Assembly: GCA_965228215.1 (NCBI GenBank)
Contig: OZ245800.1
Span: 1,612,001 to 1,676,000, forward strand
Length of the DNA: 64,000 nucleotides
Direction of reading: 5' to 3'
From: Maricaulis sp965228215
Lineage (GTDB): Bacteria > Pseudomonadota > Alphaproteobacteria > Caulobacterales > Maricaulaceae
Shown here: positions 50,127 through 59,415 of the stretch, one piece after another
Layout of the letters: every line of letters begins with the position of its first letter
Numbering within the stretch: position 1 is the first letter of the stretch
Position numbers and translations under genes: made by a program
Notes under the pieces: generated by a model
Seen by the model: the letters and a program-made list of their open reading frames with translations, nothing else
What the model was told of the DNA's origin: nothing
Databases searched by the model: none

Positions 50127-51293
50127 TTATCCCATGTCGTCCTTGCGGCGGCGCAGCCGCTGCCAGAAGCGCCGGCGTTCCGGCTTGGGCTGGGGTTTGA
50201 GGTTTTTCACGAAATCCACCGCGCACTGGGCCCAGGAGTGTTTCTCCGCATGGGCACGCGGGGCCTCGCGATCGATCTCCAGACAGTCCAGGCAGGCCTG
50301 GCGCAGGTCCTCATTGATGAAACCGCCGCCCGAGCCCGGGATGATGTCCTTGGGACCATGGGCCGGGAAGGCCGCGACCGGTGTGCCGCAAGCCATGGCT
50401 TCCAGGTTCACCAGACCGAACGTGTCGGTCCAGCTCGGGAAGACAAAGACATCGGCATCGGCGAAATAGCGGGCGAGCTCGTCGCCGAATTTCGAACCGG
50501 TGAAGACGGTCTTGGGATATTTTTCTTTCAGCTCTTCCATCTGGGGGCCGTCGCCGACCACGACTTTCGTGCCGGGCAGATCGGTTTCCAGGAAGGTCTC
50601 GATATTCTTCTCGACGGCGATACGGCCGACATTCACCCAGATCGGTTTCTCAAGGCCTTCATAGACGTCTTCGCCGCCGACATGGCGCTTGTCCGGATTG
50701 AACAATTCGATGTCCACGCCGCGCGCCCAGGGGGTGAGGTTCTTGAAGCCGCGCTTGGCCAGGTCGTCGCGCATGGAGGGCGTGGTGACCATCATGCGGC
50801 CGCCGGCATTGTGGAACCAGCGCATGAAGGCATAGCCGGCTGCCAGCGGGATCAGCGGGAAGCGGGCGTTCACATATTCCGGAAACTTGGTGTGATAGCT
50901 GGTGGTGAAGGGAAGCTTCCACTTGATGCAGATGCGACGCGCCGCGAGGCCCAGCGGGCCCTCGGTCGCGATATGGATCGCTTCCGGCTCGAATTCCTTG
51001 AAGCGTTTCGCGATGTCCTTGCGTGCGCCCATGGCCAGCTGGATTTCCGGATAGGTCGGAAGCGGCATGGTCTTGTAGCCGAGGCCGGGATGGATGATCT
51101 CCACCTCATGGCCCATGGCCCGGCATTCCGCGACGGTGCGTGACAGGGTCCGCACGACGCCATTCATCTGCGGTTCCCAGGCATCGGTCACCAGCATGAT
51201 GCGCTGGGGACGGTCCTCGGTCGCGACGGGCAGGCCTGCGGCCGCTTCGTCTGCTGCGCCGGAATCGCTTTGGGTTTCAGTGTCGTTCGTCAT
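50127..51293 (-). CDS. GT4-family glycosyltransferase (alpha-mannosyl/sulfoquinovosyl-like)
   Basis: A 388-residue GT-B cytoplasmic glycosyltransferase. The N-terminal domain opens with MLVTDAWEPQMNGVVRTLS, and the C-terminal nucleotide-sugar domain has VNVGRIAVEKN and PSWTDTFGLVNLEAMACG. The opening is the pattern of MgtA/PimB/SqdX-type lipid glycosyltransferases. The very basic C-terminus (RRRFWQRLRRRK) could bind acidic membrane lipids. Next to a Pho-type transporter it may make a phosphorus-free glycolipid, but that is inference. Confidence 0.85.
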   Translation of the reverse strand: MTNDTETQSDSGAADEAAAGLPVATEDRPQRIMLVTDAWEPQMNGVVRTLSRTVAECRAMGHEVEIIHPGLGYKTMPLPTYPEIQLAMGARKDIAKRFKEFEPEAIHIATEGPLGLAARRICIKWKLPFTTSYHTKFPEYVNARFPLIPLAAGYAFMRWFHNAGGRMMVTTPSMRDDLAKRGFKNLTPWARGVDIELFNPDKRHVGGEDVYEGLEKPIWVNVGRIAVEKNIETFLETDLPGTKVVVGDGPQMEELKEKYPKTVFTGSKFGDELARYFADADVFVFPSWTDTFGLVNLEAMACGTPVAAFPAHGPKDIIPGSGGGFINEDLRQACLDCLEIDREAPRAHAEKHSWAQCAVDFVKNLKPQPKPERRRFWQRLRRRKDDMG

Positions 51294-51426
51294 GAGTCCA
51301 CTCGCCTTGTTAGGAGCCTCTTAGCGCATCTGGAGAGCGGCGCGAAGAGGGGCCGAACATCGGGCTTGCGGAGCGGGCATTGTGAGATCATTCTCCGCGC
51401 CGAATTCGGAGTGAGGGAGCGCCGTC

Positions 51427-54400
51427 ATGAATGCCCATGTCAAGAACACGATCGGATGGGATGATCTGGATCATGGCAAGTTCGATGACGAAACCGAGCG
51501 GGTTGCGAAACTCGCGGAACTGACCGGCCTGGACCAGGCAGCCCGCGATCGTGTACGCGACGGTTCCATCGATCTGGTCAAGCGGGCTCGTGCGTCGACG
51601 CGCGGCCGCGGCCTGATGGAGTCCTTCCTTCAGGAATTCGGCCTGTCCAACAAGGAAGGCCTGGCGCTGATGTGCCTGGCCGAAGCCCTTTTGCGCGTCC
51701 CGGACCCGGCGACGGCCGACAAGCTGATTGCCGAGAAGATTTCCAGCGGCGACTGGTCGGAACATGCCGGCAAGTCGGAGAGCTGGCTGGTCAATGCCTC
51801 CACGCTGGGCCTGATGCTGACCGGTTCCATCATCGATGTTGAGCCGGAAGCCCGCCGCAATCCGTCTGGCTATCTCAAGACGCTGACCCAGAAGGCCGGT
51901 GAGCCGGTGATCCGCGCGGCCGTGATGCAGGCCATGCGCATCATGGGCGAGCAATTCGTGCTCGGCCGGACGATCGAGGAAGCCCTCAAGCGCGCGGCCA
52001 AGGGCGAGGGCGAGCTCTGCTCCTTCGACATGCTGGGCGAGGGTGCGCGCACCGATGCGGACGCACAGCGCTATCACCAGCGCTATCTCGACGCGATCGA
52101 GACGGTCGGCCGCAATCGCGGTGAGGGACCGATCGAACACGTGCATGGCGTGTCGGTGAAACTCTCGGCCCTGCACGCGCAATATCACGCCACCAAGGAA
52201 GACCGGGTGATGTCGGAACTCTATCCGATGGTGCTCGAACAGGCGGTGGCGGCGAAATCCCACGATATCGGTTTCTGTCTCGATGCCGAGGAAGCCGACC
52301 GCCTGGTGATCTCGCTGAAGCTTCTGGACAAGCTGGCCCGCGCGCCGGAACTGGCTGGCTGGAATGGTCTGGGCCTCGCCGTCCAGGCCTATCAGAAACG
52401 TGCCACCCACGTGATCGACCTGCTGATCGAACTGGCCCGCCAGTCCGGCCGGCGTTTCCTGGTGCGCCTGGTGAAGGGCGCCTATTGGGATACCGAGATC
52501 AAGATGTCCCAGCAGATGGGCTGGTCCGACTTCCCGGTCTGGACCACCAAGCCGGCGACCGATCTGAATTATCTGGGCTGCGCGCGAAAAATGCTCTCGG
52601 CACCCGATGCGATCTATTCCCAGTTCGCCACCCACAATGCCCACTCGCTCAGCGCGGTGCGCGAACTGGCCGAACAGGCCGGTGTCGAGGAATACGAATT
52701 CCAGCGCCTGCACGGCATGGGTGAAGCGCTCTACGCTGCGGCCGACGAGGCCTATGGCGCGCGGCCGGTCCGGGTCTACGCCCCGGTGGGCAGCCATGAG
52801 GACTTGCTGCCCTATCTCGTCCGCCGCCTGCTGGAGAACGGCGCCAACACCTCCTTCGTGCACTCCTTCCTCGACGAGGACGTGCCGGCCGAGGACGTCG
52901 CGCGCGGACCGTTCGAGAAAGCCGAGGGTATCGACCGTCATCCCTCCATCCCGGCGCCGATGGCGCTCTATGGTGAGGAGCGGAGAAATTCCATGGGCTT
53001 CGATCTCAGCCAGATTGCTGTCCAGAATGATTTCGCCGCAGCGCTCGACGCGCTGGATGCGGCTGGTCCGATCGAGGCGACGCCGCTGATTGCCGGCGCC
53101 GAAATTACCGGCCGGGCCCAGGACGTGACCTCTCCCGTTGATCGCAGCCGCCGTATCGGCACGGTCATCGAGGCAGAGAGCAGTGACGTGGATCGCGCCT
53201 TTGCAGCTGCGGCCGAGGCCCAGCCGGAATGGGATGCCCGCGGCGGTGTCGCCCGCGGCGCCATCCTGCGGGCCATGGGTGATGCCATGGAGGCCCAGAC
53301 GCTGCGTTTGGTGGCTCTGATGTCCCGCGAGGCCGGCAAGACGCTGGACGACGGTATCGCCGAAGTCCGCGAGGCCGTCGATTTCTGCCGCTATTACGCA
53401 GCCCAGGCCGAACGCGAATTCGACAGCGAGGTCCGCCTGCCGGGTCCGGCAGGTGAGACGAATCATCTTGGCCTGCAGGGCCGGGGTGTCTTCGTCTGCA
53501 TCAGCCCGTGGAATTTCCCGCTGGCGATTTTTGCCGGCCAGCTGGCCGCGGCTCTCGCGGCGGGCAATAGCGTTCTCGCCAAGCCGGCGGAACAGACGCC
53601 TCTGATCGCCTATGAGGCCGTGAAACTCTTCCGCGAGGCCGGACTGCCCGAGGCCGTGCTTCAGCTCCTGCCGGGACGTGGCGAGACGGTGGGCGCTGCC
53701 CTGACCTCCGACGTGCGCACTGCCGGTGTCGCGTTCACGGGGTCGACCGAGGTGGCGCGCCTCATCAACCGCTCGCTGGCCGCGCGTGACACGGCCATCG
53801 CGCCACTGATCGCCGAGACCGGTGGTCTTAACGGCATGTTCGTCGACACCACCGCGCTGAAGGAACAGGTGGTGGATGACGCCGTCATGTCGGCCTTCGG
53901 TTCGGCCGGCCAGCGTTGTTCCGCCTTGCGCATCATCTTCCTGCCGGAAGAGACCGCGGATGAATTCATCGAGGCCATCTCCGGCGCGATGGACGAGTTG
54001 GCGATCGGTGACCCTGCCGACCCCTCGACCGATGTCGGTCCGGTGATCGACGAGGAAGCCCGCGAGATTTTGATTCGCCACATGGCGCGTATGGATAAAG
54101 AGGCAAAACTGCTCAAGCAGATGCCGCTCGGCGATGCCCAGGGCAATGGCTGTTTCTTCGGCCCGGCCCTGATTGAGTTGCCCTCATTAAATATTATGGA
54201 GCGAGAGGTCTTCGGTCCGGTGCTCCACGTTGTGCGTTACAAGCGCAAGCAACTTCCCGAGATCGCCGCGGCACTTGCAAGCAAGGGTTACGGCCTGACC
54301 CTGGGGGTTCACTCCCGCCTGCAATCTTTCCACAGGCAAATACAGTCCACCGTTCCGGCGGGGAATGTGTACGTGAATCGCAACATGATCGGTGCCGTTG

Positions 54401-54552
54401 TCGGGGTGCAGCCATTCGGCGGAGAGGGCTTGTCTGGCACGGGTCCCAAGGCCGGAGGCCCGCACTATCTGCATCGTTTTGCGGGCGAGAAAACGGTCAC
54501 GATCAACATCTCGGCGCAGGGTGGAGACCCGGAGCTTCTTAACCTCTCATGA
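51427..54552 (+). CDS. putA: Bifunctional proline dehydrogenase / P5C dehydrogenase (PutA)
   Basis: Oxidises proline to glutamate in two steps with FAD and NAD+. The 1041-residue protein has a proline dehydrogenase barrel at ~75-460 (HGVSVKLSALHAQY, RLVKGAYWDTEIKMSQ, YAPVGSHEDLLPYL) and an aldehyde dehydrogenase domain at ~530-1015 (FVCISPWNFPLAIF, FTGSTEVARLIN, AETGGLNGM, GSAGQRCSALR with the catalytic Cys). It lacks an N-terminal ribbon-helix-helix domain and the long C-terminal domain, so it is the short, non-DNA-binding PutA type. It acts at the inner membrane face, feeding electrons to quinone. Confidence 0.95.
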   Translation: MNAHVKNTIGWDDLDHGKFDDETERVAKLAELTGLDQAARDRVRDGSIDLVKRARASTRGRGLMESFLQEFGLSNKEGLALMCLAEALLRVPDPATADKLIAEKISSGDWSEHAGKSESWLVNASTLGLMLTGSIIDVEPEARRNPSGYLKTLTQKAGEPVIRAAVMQAMRIMGEQFVLGRTIEEALKRAAKGEGELCSFDMLGEGARTDADAQRYHQRYLDAIETVGRNRGEGPIEHVHGVSVKLSALHAQYHATKEDRVMSELYPMVLEQAVAAKSHDIGFCLDAEEADRLVISLKLLDKLARAPELAGWNGLGLAVQAYQKRATHVIDLLIELARQSGRRFLVRLVKGAYWDTEIKMSQQMGWSDFPVWTTKPATDLNYLGCARKMLSAPDAIYSQFATHNAHSLSAVRELAEQAGVEEYEFQRLHGMGEALYAAADEAYGARPVRVYAPVGSHEDLLPYLVRRLLENGANTSFVHSFLDEDVPAEDVARGPFEKAEGIDRHPSIPAPMALYGEERRNSMGFDLSQIAVQNDFAAALDALDAAGPIEATPLIAGAEITGRAQDVTSPVDRSRRIGTVIEAESSDVDRAFAAAAEAQPEWDARGGVARGAILRAMGDAMEAQTLRLVALMSREAGKTLDDGIAEVREAVDFCRYYAAQAEREFDSEVRLPGPAGETNHLGLQGRGVFVCISPWNFPLAIFAGQLAAALAAGNSVLAKPAEQTPLIAYEAVKLFREAGLPEAVLQLLPGRGETVGAALTSDVRTAGVAFTGSTEVARLINRSLAARDTAIAPLIAETGGLNGMFVDTTALKEQVVDDAVMSAFGSAGQRCSALRIIFLPEETADEFIEAISGAMDELAIGDPADPSTDVGPVIDEEAREILIRHMARMDKEAKLLKQMPLGDAQGNGCFFGPALIELPSLNIMEREVFGPVLHVVRYKRKQLPEIAAALASKGYGLTLGVHSRLQSFHRQIQSTVPAGNVYVNRNMIGAVVGVQPFGGEGLSGTGPKAGGPHYLHRFAGEKTVTINISAQGGDPELLNLS

Positions 54553-54617
54553 AACTCTCTTAACCCGCCTTAATCCTTGCGACACGGGCGTGTCGGCGGG
54601 TTTAAGAGTGTGTAATG

Positions 54618-54668
54618 GGTCCGGACGCGCGTTAGGTATTTGTTAACCAAAAAATCCGCGTTCGGACC
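54618..54668. repeat. Imperfect inverted repeat upstream of nrdA
   Basis: GGTCCGGACGCG (54618-54629) faces CGCGTTCGGACC (54657-54668), one mismatch, with a 27-base loop that holds the CtrA-like site. It may terminate putA transcripts or form a regulatory structure. Confidence 0.5.
54632..54646. promoter_or_regulatory. CtrA-like site upstream of nrdA
   Basis: TTAG-GTATTTG-TTAA matches the CtrA consensus TTAA-N7-TTAA in 7 of 8 positions. It is followed by CC as in many CtrA sites. It lies about 190 bases before the nrdA start. Confidence 0.4.
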
Positions 54669-54701
54669 ATTCAGGGCGTTGACCCCGGGCCAGAGCTTGA
54701 T

Positions 54702-54750
54702 CCACTATATGTTGGGTCAGCTGGCGACAGCGACACACTATACAGATATT
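54702..54750. promoter_or_regulatory. Paired NrdR-like boxes upstream of nrdA
   Basis: CCACTATATGTTGGGT (54702-54717) and ACACTATACAGATATT (54735-54750) resemble the NrdR consensus ACACwATATATwGTGT. Their 33-base centre spacing is about three helical turns, as required for cooperative NrdR binding. NrdR represses ribonucleotide reductase genes when dATP is high. Confidence 0.55.
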
Positions 54751-54836
54751 TCGAGCCTTAAGGGTTTGTACGACGCGCGAAGCGTTTTTTCGCGTGACAG
54801 GGAATTTTTGTCTCGGGTTTGGGGAGCAAAATTGTC

Positions 54837-56732
54837 ATGACACCACTGGATTCGGCCGCCAATCGCAAGGTTGATCTCGATGTTTCTCCGGCTGACGGAT
54901 CGCCGCGCGGGAAACCGAAATCGAACGCGTCGCCGCATCTGCGAGTCGTCAAGAGCGTGAAGGTCGACCGGTCGCGTGACGCGCTGTTGACCGAGTTCGG
55001 CAAGAAGACGCTCGAGGACCGCTACCTGCTCCCGAATGAATCCTACCAGGACATGTTCGCGCGCGTATCGACGGCGTTCGCCGACGACCCCGAACACGCC
55101 CAGCGTCTTTATGACTACATCTCGAATCTCTGGTTCATGCCGGCCACGCCCGTTCTCTCGAACGGCGGTGCTGATCGCGGCCTCCCGATCTCCTGCTTCC
55201 TGAACTCGGTCGGTGACAGCCTCGACGACATCGTCGGCACGTGGACGGAGAATGTCTGGCTCGCCTCCAATGGCGGCGGTATCGGCACCTATTGGGGCGA
55301 TGTCCGCTCGATCGGCGAGAAGATCGGCGAAGTCGGCCAGACCTCGGGCATCATTCCTTTCATCCGTGTAATGGACAGCCTGACCCTTGCCATTTCCCAG
55401 GGTTCACTGCGCCGCGGTTCGGCTGCCGTCTATCTGGACATCCACCATCCGGAGATCGAGGAATTCCTCGAGATCCGCAAACCGTCCGGTGACTTCAACC
55501 GCAAATCCCTGAACCTGCACCACGGTCTGAACATCTCCGACGCCTTCATGGAAGCCGTCCGTGATGATGGCGAGTTCGAGCTGAAATCGCCGAAGTCCGG
55601 TGAGGTCGTGAAGACGATCAATGCCCGCAAGCTGTGGCAGAAGATCATCGAGCTGCGTCTGCAGACGGGCGAGCCCTACATCATCTATTCGGACACCGTG
55701 AACAACGCGATGCCGGCACACCAGCGCAAGCTGGGCCTGAAGGTTCGCCAGTCCAATCTGTGCGCCGAGATCATGCTGCCGACCGGTTTCGACCATAACG
55801 GCAAGGAACGCACGGCGGTCTGCTGCCTGTCCTCGCTCAACGCGGCCAAGTATCTCGAGTGGAAAGACGATCCGATGTTCATCGAGGACATCTATCGCTT
55901 CCTCGACAATGTGCTGCAGGACTTCATCGACCGCGCGCCGGAAGAAATGGACCGCGCCGTCTATTCCGCTATCCGCGAACGCTCTGTCGGTCTGGGCCTG
56001 ATGGGCTTCCACACCTTCCTCCAGCAGATGAATGCGCCGTTTGAATCGGCCATGGCGAAGAGCTGGAACATGAAGATGTTCAAGCATATCCGTACGGCTG
56101 CCGATGCCGCTTCGGTGAAGCTGGCTGACGAGCGTGGTGCCTGCCCGGACGCCGAGGAAAACGGTGTGAAGGCGCGCTTCTCGCACAAGCTGGCCATCGC
56201 GCCGACGGCATCGATCTCGATCATCTGCGGTGGCGTTTCCGCCGGCATCGAGCCGATCCCGGCCAATGTCTACACGCACAAGACCCTGTCCGGTTCGACC
56301 ACCGTGAAGAACCCGCAGCTGGAAGCCGCGCTGGAAGAGAAGGGTCTGAACACGCCGGAAACCTGGGCCTCGATCCTCGAGCACGAAGGTTCGGTCCAGC
56401 ATATCGACGCGCTCGACGAGCACGAGAAGGCGCTGTTCCGCACGGCCTTCGAGATCGACCAGCGCTGGGTGATCGAGCATGCGGCCGACCGGACGCCCTT
56501 CGTGTGCCAGTCGCAATCGCTCAACATCTTCCTGCCGGGCGATATCGATAAGTGGGACTTGCACATGCTGCACTGGACGGCTTGGGAGAAGGGCGTGAAA
56601 TCGCTCTACTATTGCCGCTCCAAATCGGTCCAGCGAGCAGCCTATGCCGGTGCCGAGGAAAAATCCGATGCCGAGAAGTCCATGGAGGACGCGGCGCCGA
56701 CGGACTACGAGGAATGCCTCGCTTGCCAATAG
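54837..56732 (+). CDS. nrdA: Ribonucleoside-diphosphate reductase, alpha subunit (class I)
   Basis: Reduces ribonucleotides for DNA synthesis. The 631-residue protein keeps the redox cysteines (LPISCFLNSVGD and TAVCCLSSLN), the radical-site motif SNLCAEI (Asn, Cys, Glu) and the C-terminal swinging pair CLACQ. The N-terminus has no recognisable ATP-cone, so allosteric activity control is likely missing, but the low-complexity start leaves this open. ATG 54837 is preferred to TTG 54819 because GGGGAG is upstream. nrdB lies 2.7 kb away, separated by two unrelated genes. Confidence 0.95.
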   Translation: MTPLDSAANRKVDLDVSPADGSPRGKPKSNASPHLRVVKSVKVDRSRDALLTEFGKKTLEDRYLLPNESYQDMFARVSTAFADDPEHAQRLYDYISNLWFMPATPVLSNGGADRGLPISCFLNSVGDSLDDIVGTWTENVWLASNGGGIGTYWGDVRSIGEKIGEVGQTSGIIPFIRVMDSLTLAISQGSLRRGSAAVYLDIHHPEIEEFLEIRKPSGDFNRKSLNLHHGLNISDAFMEAVRDDGEFELKSPKSGEVVKTINARKLWQKIIELRLQTGEPYIIYSDTVNNAMPAHQRKLGLKVRQSNLCAEIMLPTGFDHNGKERTAVCCLSSLNAAKYLEWKDDPMFIEDIYRFLDNVLQDFIDRAPEEMDRAVYSAIRERSVGLGLMGFHTFLQQMNAPFESAMAKSWNMKMFKHIRTAADAASVKLADERGACPDAEENGVKARFSHKLAIAPTASISIICGGVSAGIEPIPANVYTHKTLSGSTTVKNPQLEAALEEKGLNTPETWASILEHEGSVQHIDALDEHEKALFRTAFEIDQRWVIEHAADRTPFVCQSQSLNIFLPGDIDKWDLHMLHWTAWEKGVKSLYYCRSKSVQRAAYAGAEEKSDAEKSMEDAAPTDYEECLACQ

Positions 56733-56750
56733 GCTGAAAGCAAACAGCAA

Positions 56751-56786
56751 AAACCCCGGTCGCCTGACGGTGCCGGGGTTTTTTTG
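56751..56786 (+). terminator. Intrinsic terminator of nrdA
   Basis: A 9-base stem AAACCCCGG / CCGGGGTTT with a 13-base loop, followed by TTTTT. It begins 18 bases after the nrdA stop. Confidence 0.88.
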
Positions 56787-56952
56787 TCGGCATTCGCACA
56801 GCCTTGGCGCTCAAAGGGCGTGATTTGCGTCACGAGGTTGTGACAAATTGGACGCACCAGGGCAGAATCGTCTAGAATTGTTCGCGTGCAACGCGAATCC
56901 AGGTGCATGACCATTAACCATTGTGTTTGCTGGTCGGCAGGGGGAGATGCGA

Positions 56953-57780
56953 ATGCGTATGGGACGCACATCGGAACTGGTCTGTGCCGGCCTGATTTCA
57001 CTGGCCGGGATCAGCTATGTCATGACCGTGCCGGGCCGGGCGGCTTCGGACTGGGCGACGTCGTCCGAGATGATCTCTGCCCAATTCATGCAGGAAGAAG
57101 ATGTGCGCCCGCTGTCGCCGGACGCAGCCCGCGTTGCCTTGTCAGCGCTTGCCCTCGACGAGGATCCCTTCAGCCGTAATTCGCTCGCCGCCCTGACCTC
57201 GCGTCCCGCGGCCGAGATCGATCTCGGCGAGGCTGGCCGTCTGCAAGTCGCCATCATCGATGACGATACGCGTGATGCTGCCCATTCCGGCCTGTCCGCC
57301 TTTGCCGAGCATTCACCGGTCGTGCTTGATCGCGGTCAGCGCGAGGCAGTCGTGGCGGTCAATTACGAACGCGCCTTTGAACAACCGGGCAATGCGGAAA
57401 CGCTCGACGTGGCGCTGACGCCGCGTGCCGGTGTCTCGGTCGGTCCGGATGGATCCGCGGCCGGTGCCGGTGCGGAACTGCGCCTCGGCCGCTTCATGCA
57501 TACCGAGACGACGGACAATCCGTCCTGGTACATCTTCGCCGGCGCTGACCGGCGCGCCCTGATGTATGATCCGGGCAAGGGCATGGATTTCGATGATGGC
57601 GCCATGTACCTGACCCAGCGCGAGGTCATCGGTGATGCCCAGGCCGGCATCGCTGTTCGTGTCTGGGATGCGGATCTCTCGCTCGCCTATGTCCGCCGCG
57701 AATACGAACACATCGCCGGCGTGACCAAGTTCGACGAGACCGAGGAATTCGGCGCCGTCACCGTGAACTGGCGCTGGTAG
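56953..57780 (+). CDS. Predicted outer-membrane beta-barrel, LpxR (DUF2219)-like C-terminal half
   Basis: A 275-residue exported protein. Its last 150 residues alternate in barrel fashion and recall the C-terminus of the lipid A 3'-O-deacylase LpxR (LDVALTPRAGVSVGPDG, WYIFAGADRRAL, FGAVTVNWRW with a terminal aromatic). It is shorter than LpxR (~320), and the N-terminal half, where LpxR keeps its catalytic residues, is not recognisable, so activity is doubtful. ATG 56953 follows GGGGAG. The N-terminal hydrophobic stretch is a signal peptide (ends PGRAAS). Confidence 0.6.
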   Translation: MRMGRTSELVCAGLISLAGISYVMTVPGRAASDWATSSEMISAQFMQEEDVRPLSPDAARVALSALALDEDPFSRNSLAALTSRPAAEIDLGEAGRLQVAIIDDDTRDAAHSGLSAFAEHSPVVLDRGQREAVVAVNYERAFEQPGNAETLDVALTPRAGVSVGPDGSAAGAGAELRLGRFMHTETTDNPSWYIFAGADRRALMYDPGKGMDFDDGAMYLTQREVIGDAQAGIAVRVWDADLSLAYVRREYEHIAGVTKFDETEEFGAVTVNWRW

Positions 57781-57856
57781 CCCGGCGAGCCCGCCCCACC
57801 TCGTTTGCTGCGAATCGACCGCCTGCCTAGGATGAGACCGGGCAGGGGAGGTTGTC

Positions 57857-59323
57857 ATGGATTCGCGAATTCTCACTCTGGCGGGTGTGCTGGGCCTGGC
57901 GGCCTGCAATGCCGCGCCGTCAACGGATGAGCCGGCGGCTTCCGATGCCGTGATCCTGCAGGGTGCGACATTGATCGACGGGACCGGCGGTGCCGCGATC
58001 GAGAATGCCGTCATCCATGTCGAGGGCACGCACATCACCTGCGCGGGAAGCGAGGCCGACTGTCCAGTGCCGTCCGGTGCGGACCCGGTTGATCTTGCCG
58101 GCCATTTCATCACGCCCGGCCTGGTGGATGCTCATGTCCATTTCGGACAAACCGGCTGGATCGATGGCCGTCCTGACGGTGTCGAGGCGCCGGACGTCTA
58201 TCCCTTTGCCGAGACCGTTGCCTATGCGCGCAATAATCCGGGCCGCTGGCATGCGGCTTATCTCTGCTCGGGCATCACCGCCGTCTACGATGTCGGTGGC
58301 CAGGACTGGACGGTGACCGAAGCCCATGCCACCGACACGGACCGGCCCGACCGGGTGCATGTCCGCGCGGCCGGTCCGCTGACCACTCATGCCAGCGCCC
58401 GCAACAGTTTCTTCGAGGTCGGCGGCGCTGCCGACCAGCCGCTCTTCCTGCCCATGGAATCCGCGGAGGGGGTGCGCGCCAATGTCGACCATCTCGTCGC
58501 GATCCGCTCGCAGGCGGTGAAGGTCTGGTATCTCGCCCCGCGTGCGGATGACCGAGAACGGCTGGACGCGCTCCTGATGGAGACCGGTGCCGCGGCCCGT
58601 GAGGCCGGGCTTCCCCTGATCGTGCACGCCACCTCCCTGCGCGAGGCGAAAATGGCCCTGCGCGCCGGCGCCAGCATGCTGGTGCACAGCGTGCAGAACG
58701 AGCCGGTGGACCAGGAATTTCTCGATCTCCTGCTCGCCAATGACACCGTTTACGCGCCGACCCTGGTGGTGGGCGGTAACTGGACCCATGCGGTCGCCAG
58801 CGTCGCCCTGCAGGAAAGCGCCGCGATTGATGATCCCAATGGCTGTGTCGACGCGGAGATCCGTGATCGCATCCAGCATCCCGAACGCATGTTCGAGGCG
58901 CTGGCGCCGACCGAGCAGCAGATCGCCATGCTGGGTCAGCGCGACGGCATGATCGAAGCCGGCCTGCGCGCGATGCAGGCCAACCTCCTGGCAGTGGCCG
59001 AGGCGGGCGGGCATGTCGTCACGGCGACCGATGCCGGCAATCCCATGACGCTGCACGGCCCGTCCATCTACAACGAGATGGAGGCGATGGAAGCGGCCGG
59101 GCTGACCCCGGACCAGGTGATCGAGATGTCGACGCGGGCCGGCGCCGAGGCCATGGGCATGGGAGATGATTTCGGGACGGTCGAGGCTGGCAAGCGGGCC
59201 GATCTGATCGTCCTGTCCGCGGACCCGCGGGAAAGCGTCCGGAATTTCCGCATGTTGACGCATGTGATGCGGAACGGGGCGCTCAGAACGCAGGCGGAAT
59301 TGAGAGTTTTCGAGCCGGAGTGA
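57857..59323 (+). CDS. Amidohydrolase-family lipoprotein
   Basis: An exported metal-dependent hydrolase of 488 residues with lipobox LAAC (Cys17). The amidohydrolase core has ITPGLVDAHVHFG (HxH ligands), VKVWYLAP (possible carboxylated Lys), LIVHATS and MLVHSVQN (His ligands) and TDAGNP (catalytic Asp). The C-terminal GTVEAGKRADLIVLSADP closes the composite-domain sandwich. Relatives include imidazolonepropionase-like and Xaa-Pro dipeptidases; the substrate here is unknown. ATG 57857 follows GGGGAGG. Confidence 0.88.
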   Translation: MDSRILTLAGVLGLAACNAAPSTDEPAASDAVILQGATLIDGTGGAAIENAVIHVEGTHITCAGSEADCPVPSGADPVDLAGHFITPGLVDAHVHFGQTGWIDGRPDGVEAPDVYPFAETVAYARNNPGRWHAAYLCSGITAVYDVGGQDWTVTEAHATDTDRPDRVHVRAAGPLTTHASARNSFFEVGGAADQPLFLPMESAEGVRANVDHLVAIRSQAVKVWYLAPRADDRERLDALLMETGAAAREAGLPLIVHATSLREAKMALRAGASMLVHSVQNEPVDQEFLDLLLANDTVYAPTLVVGGNWTHAVASVALQESAAIDDPNGCVDAEIRDRIQHPERMFEALAPTEQQIAMLGQRDGMIEAGLRAMQANLLAVAEAGGHVVTATDAGNPMTLHGPSIYNEMEAMEAAGLTPDQVIEMSTRAGAEAMGMGDDFGTVEAGKRADLIVLSADPRESVRNFRMLTHVMRNGALRTQAELRVFEPE

Positions 59324-59368
59324 CAGCACAAAACTGTGAATCGTGCTGTGGATAACTCCATTGAGTAC

Positions 59369-59415
59369 ACACAATGGGTAGACGTTAATCGGCGTTTAAC
59401 CACAATATATTGTTA
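59369..59415. promoter_or_regulatory. NrdR-like boxes upstream of nrdB
   Basis: CCACAATATATTGTTA (59400-59415) matches the NrdR box consensus closely, with a perfect CAATATATTG core. A weaker partner, ACACAATGGGTAGACG (59369-59384), lies 31 bases upstream by centre. The strong box ends 50 bases before nrdB, where it can block the promoter. Confidence 0.7.
59385..59399. promoter_or_regulatory. CtrA-like site upstream of nrdB
   Basis: TTAA-TCGGCGT-TTAA is a perfect match to the CtrA full site and is followed by CC. It sits exactly between the two NrdR-like boxes, so the two regulators would compete. A GATTC (59423-59427) and a GAATC (59338-59342) nearby are CcrM methylation motifs. Confidence 0.55.

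Larger units (their letters stand above)
54553..54836. other. Intergenic region between putA and nrdA
   Basis: 284 bases without a supported gene (the short frame 54640-54840 is not accepted). It contains a 12-base inverted repeat with a CtrA-like motif in its loop, and two NrdR-like boxes; see the separate entries. Confidence 0.5.

Noticed and set aside
54640..54840. A 66-codon plus-strand frame before nrdA.
   Set aside because: It spans NrdR-like boxes and has no ribosome site; it is regulatory DNA.
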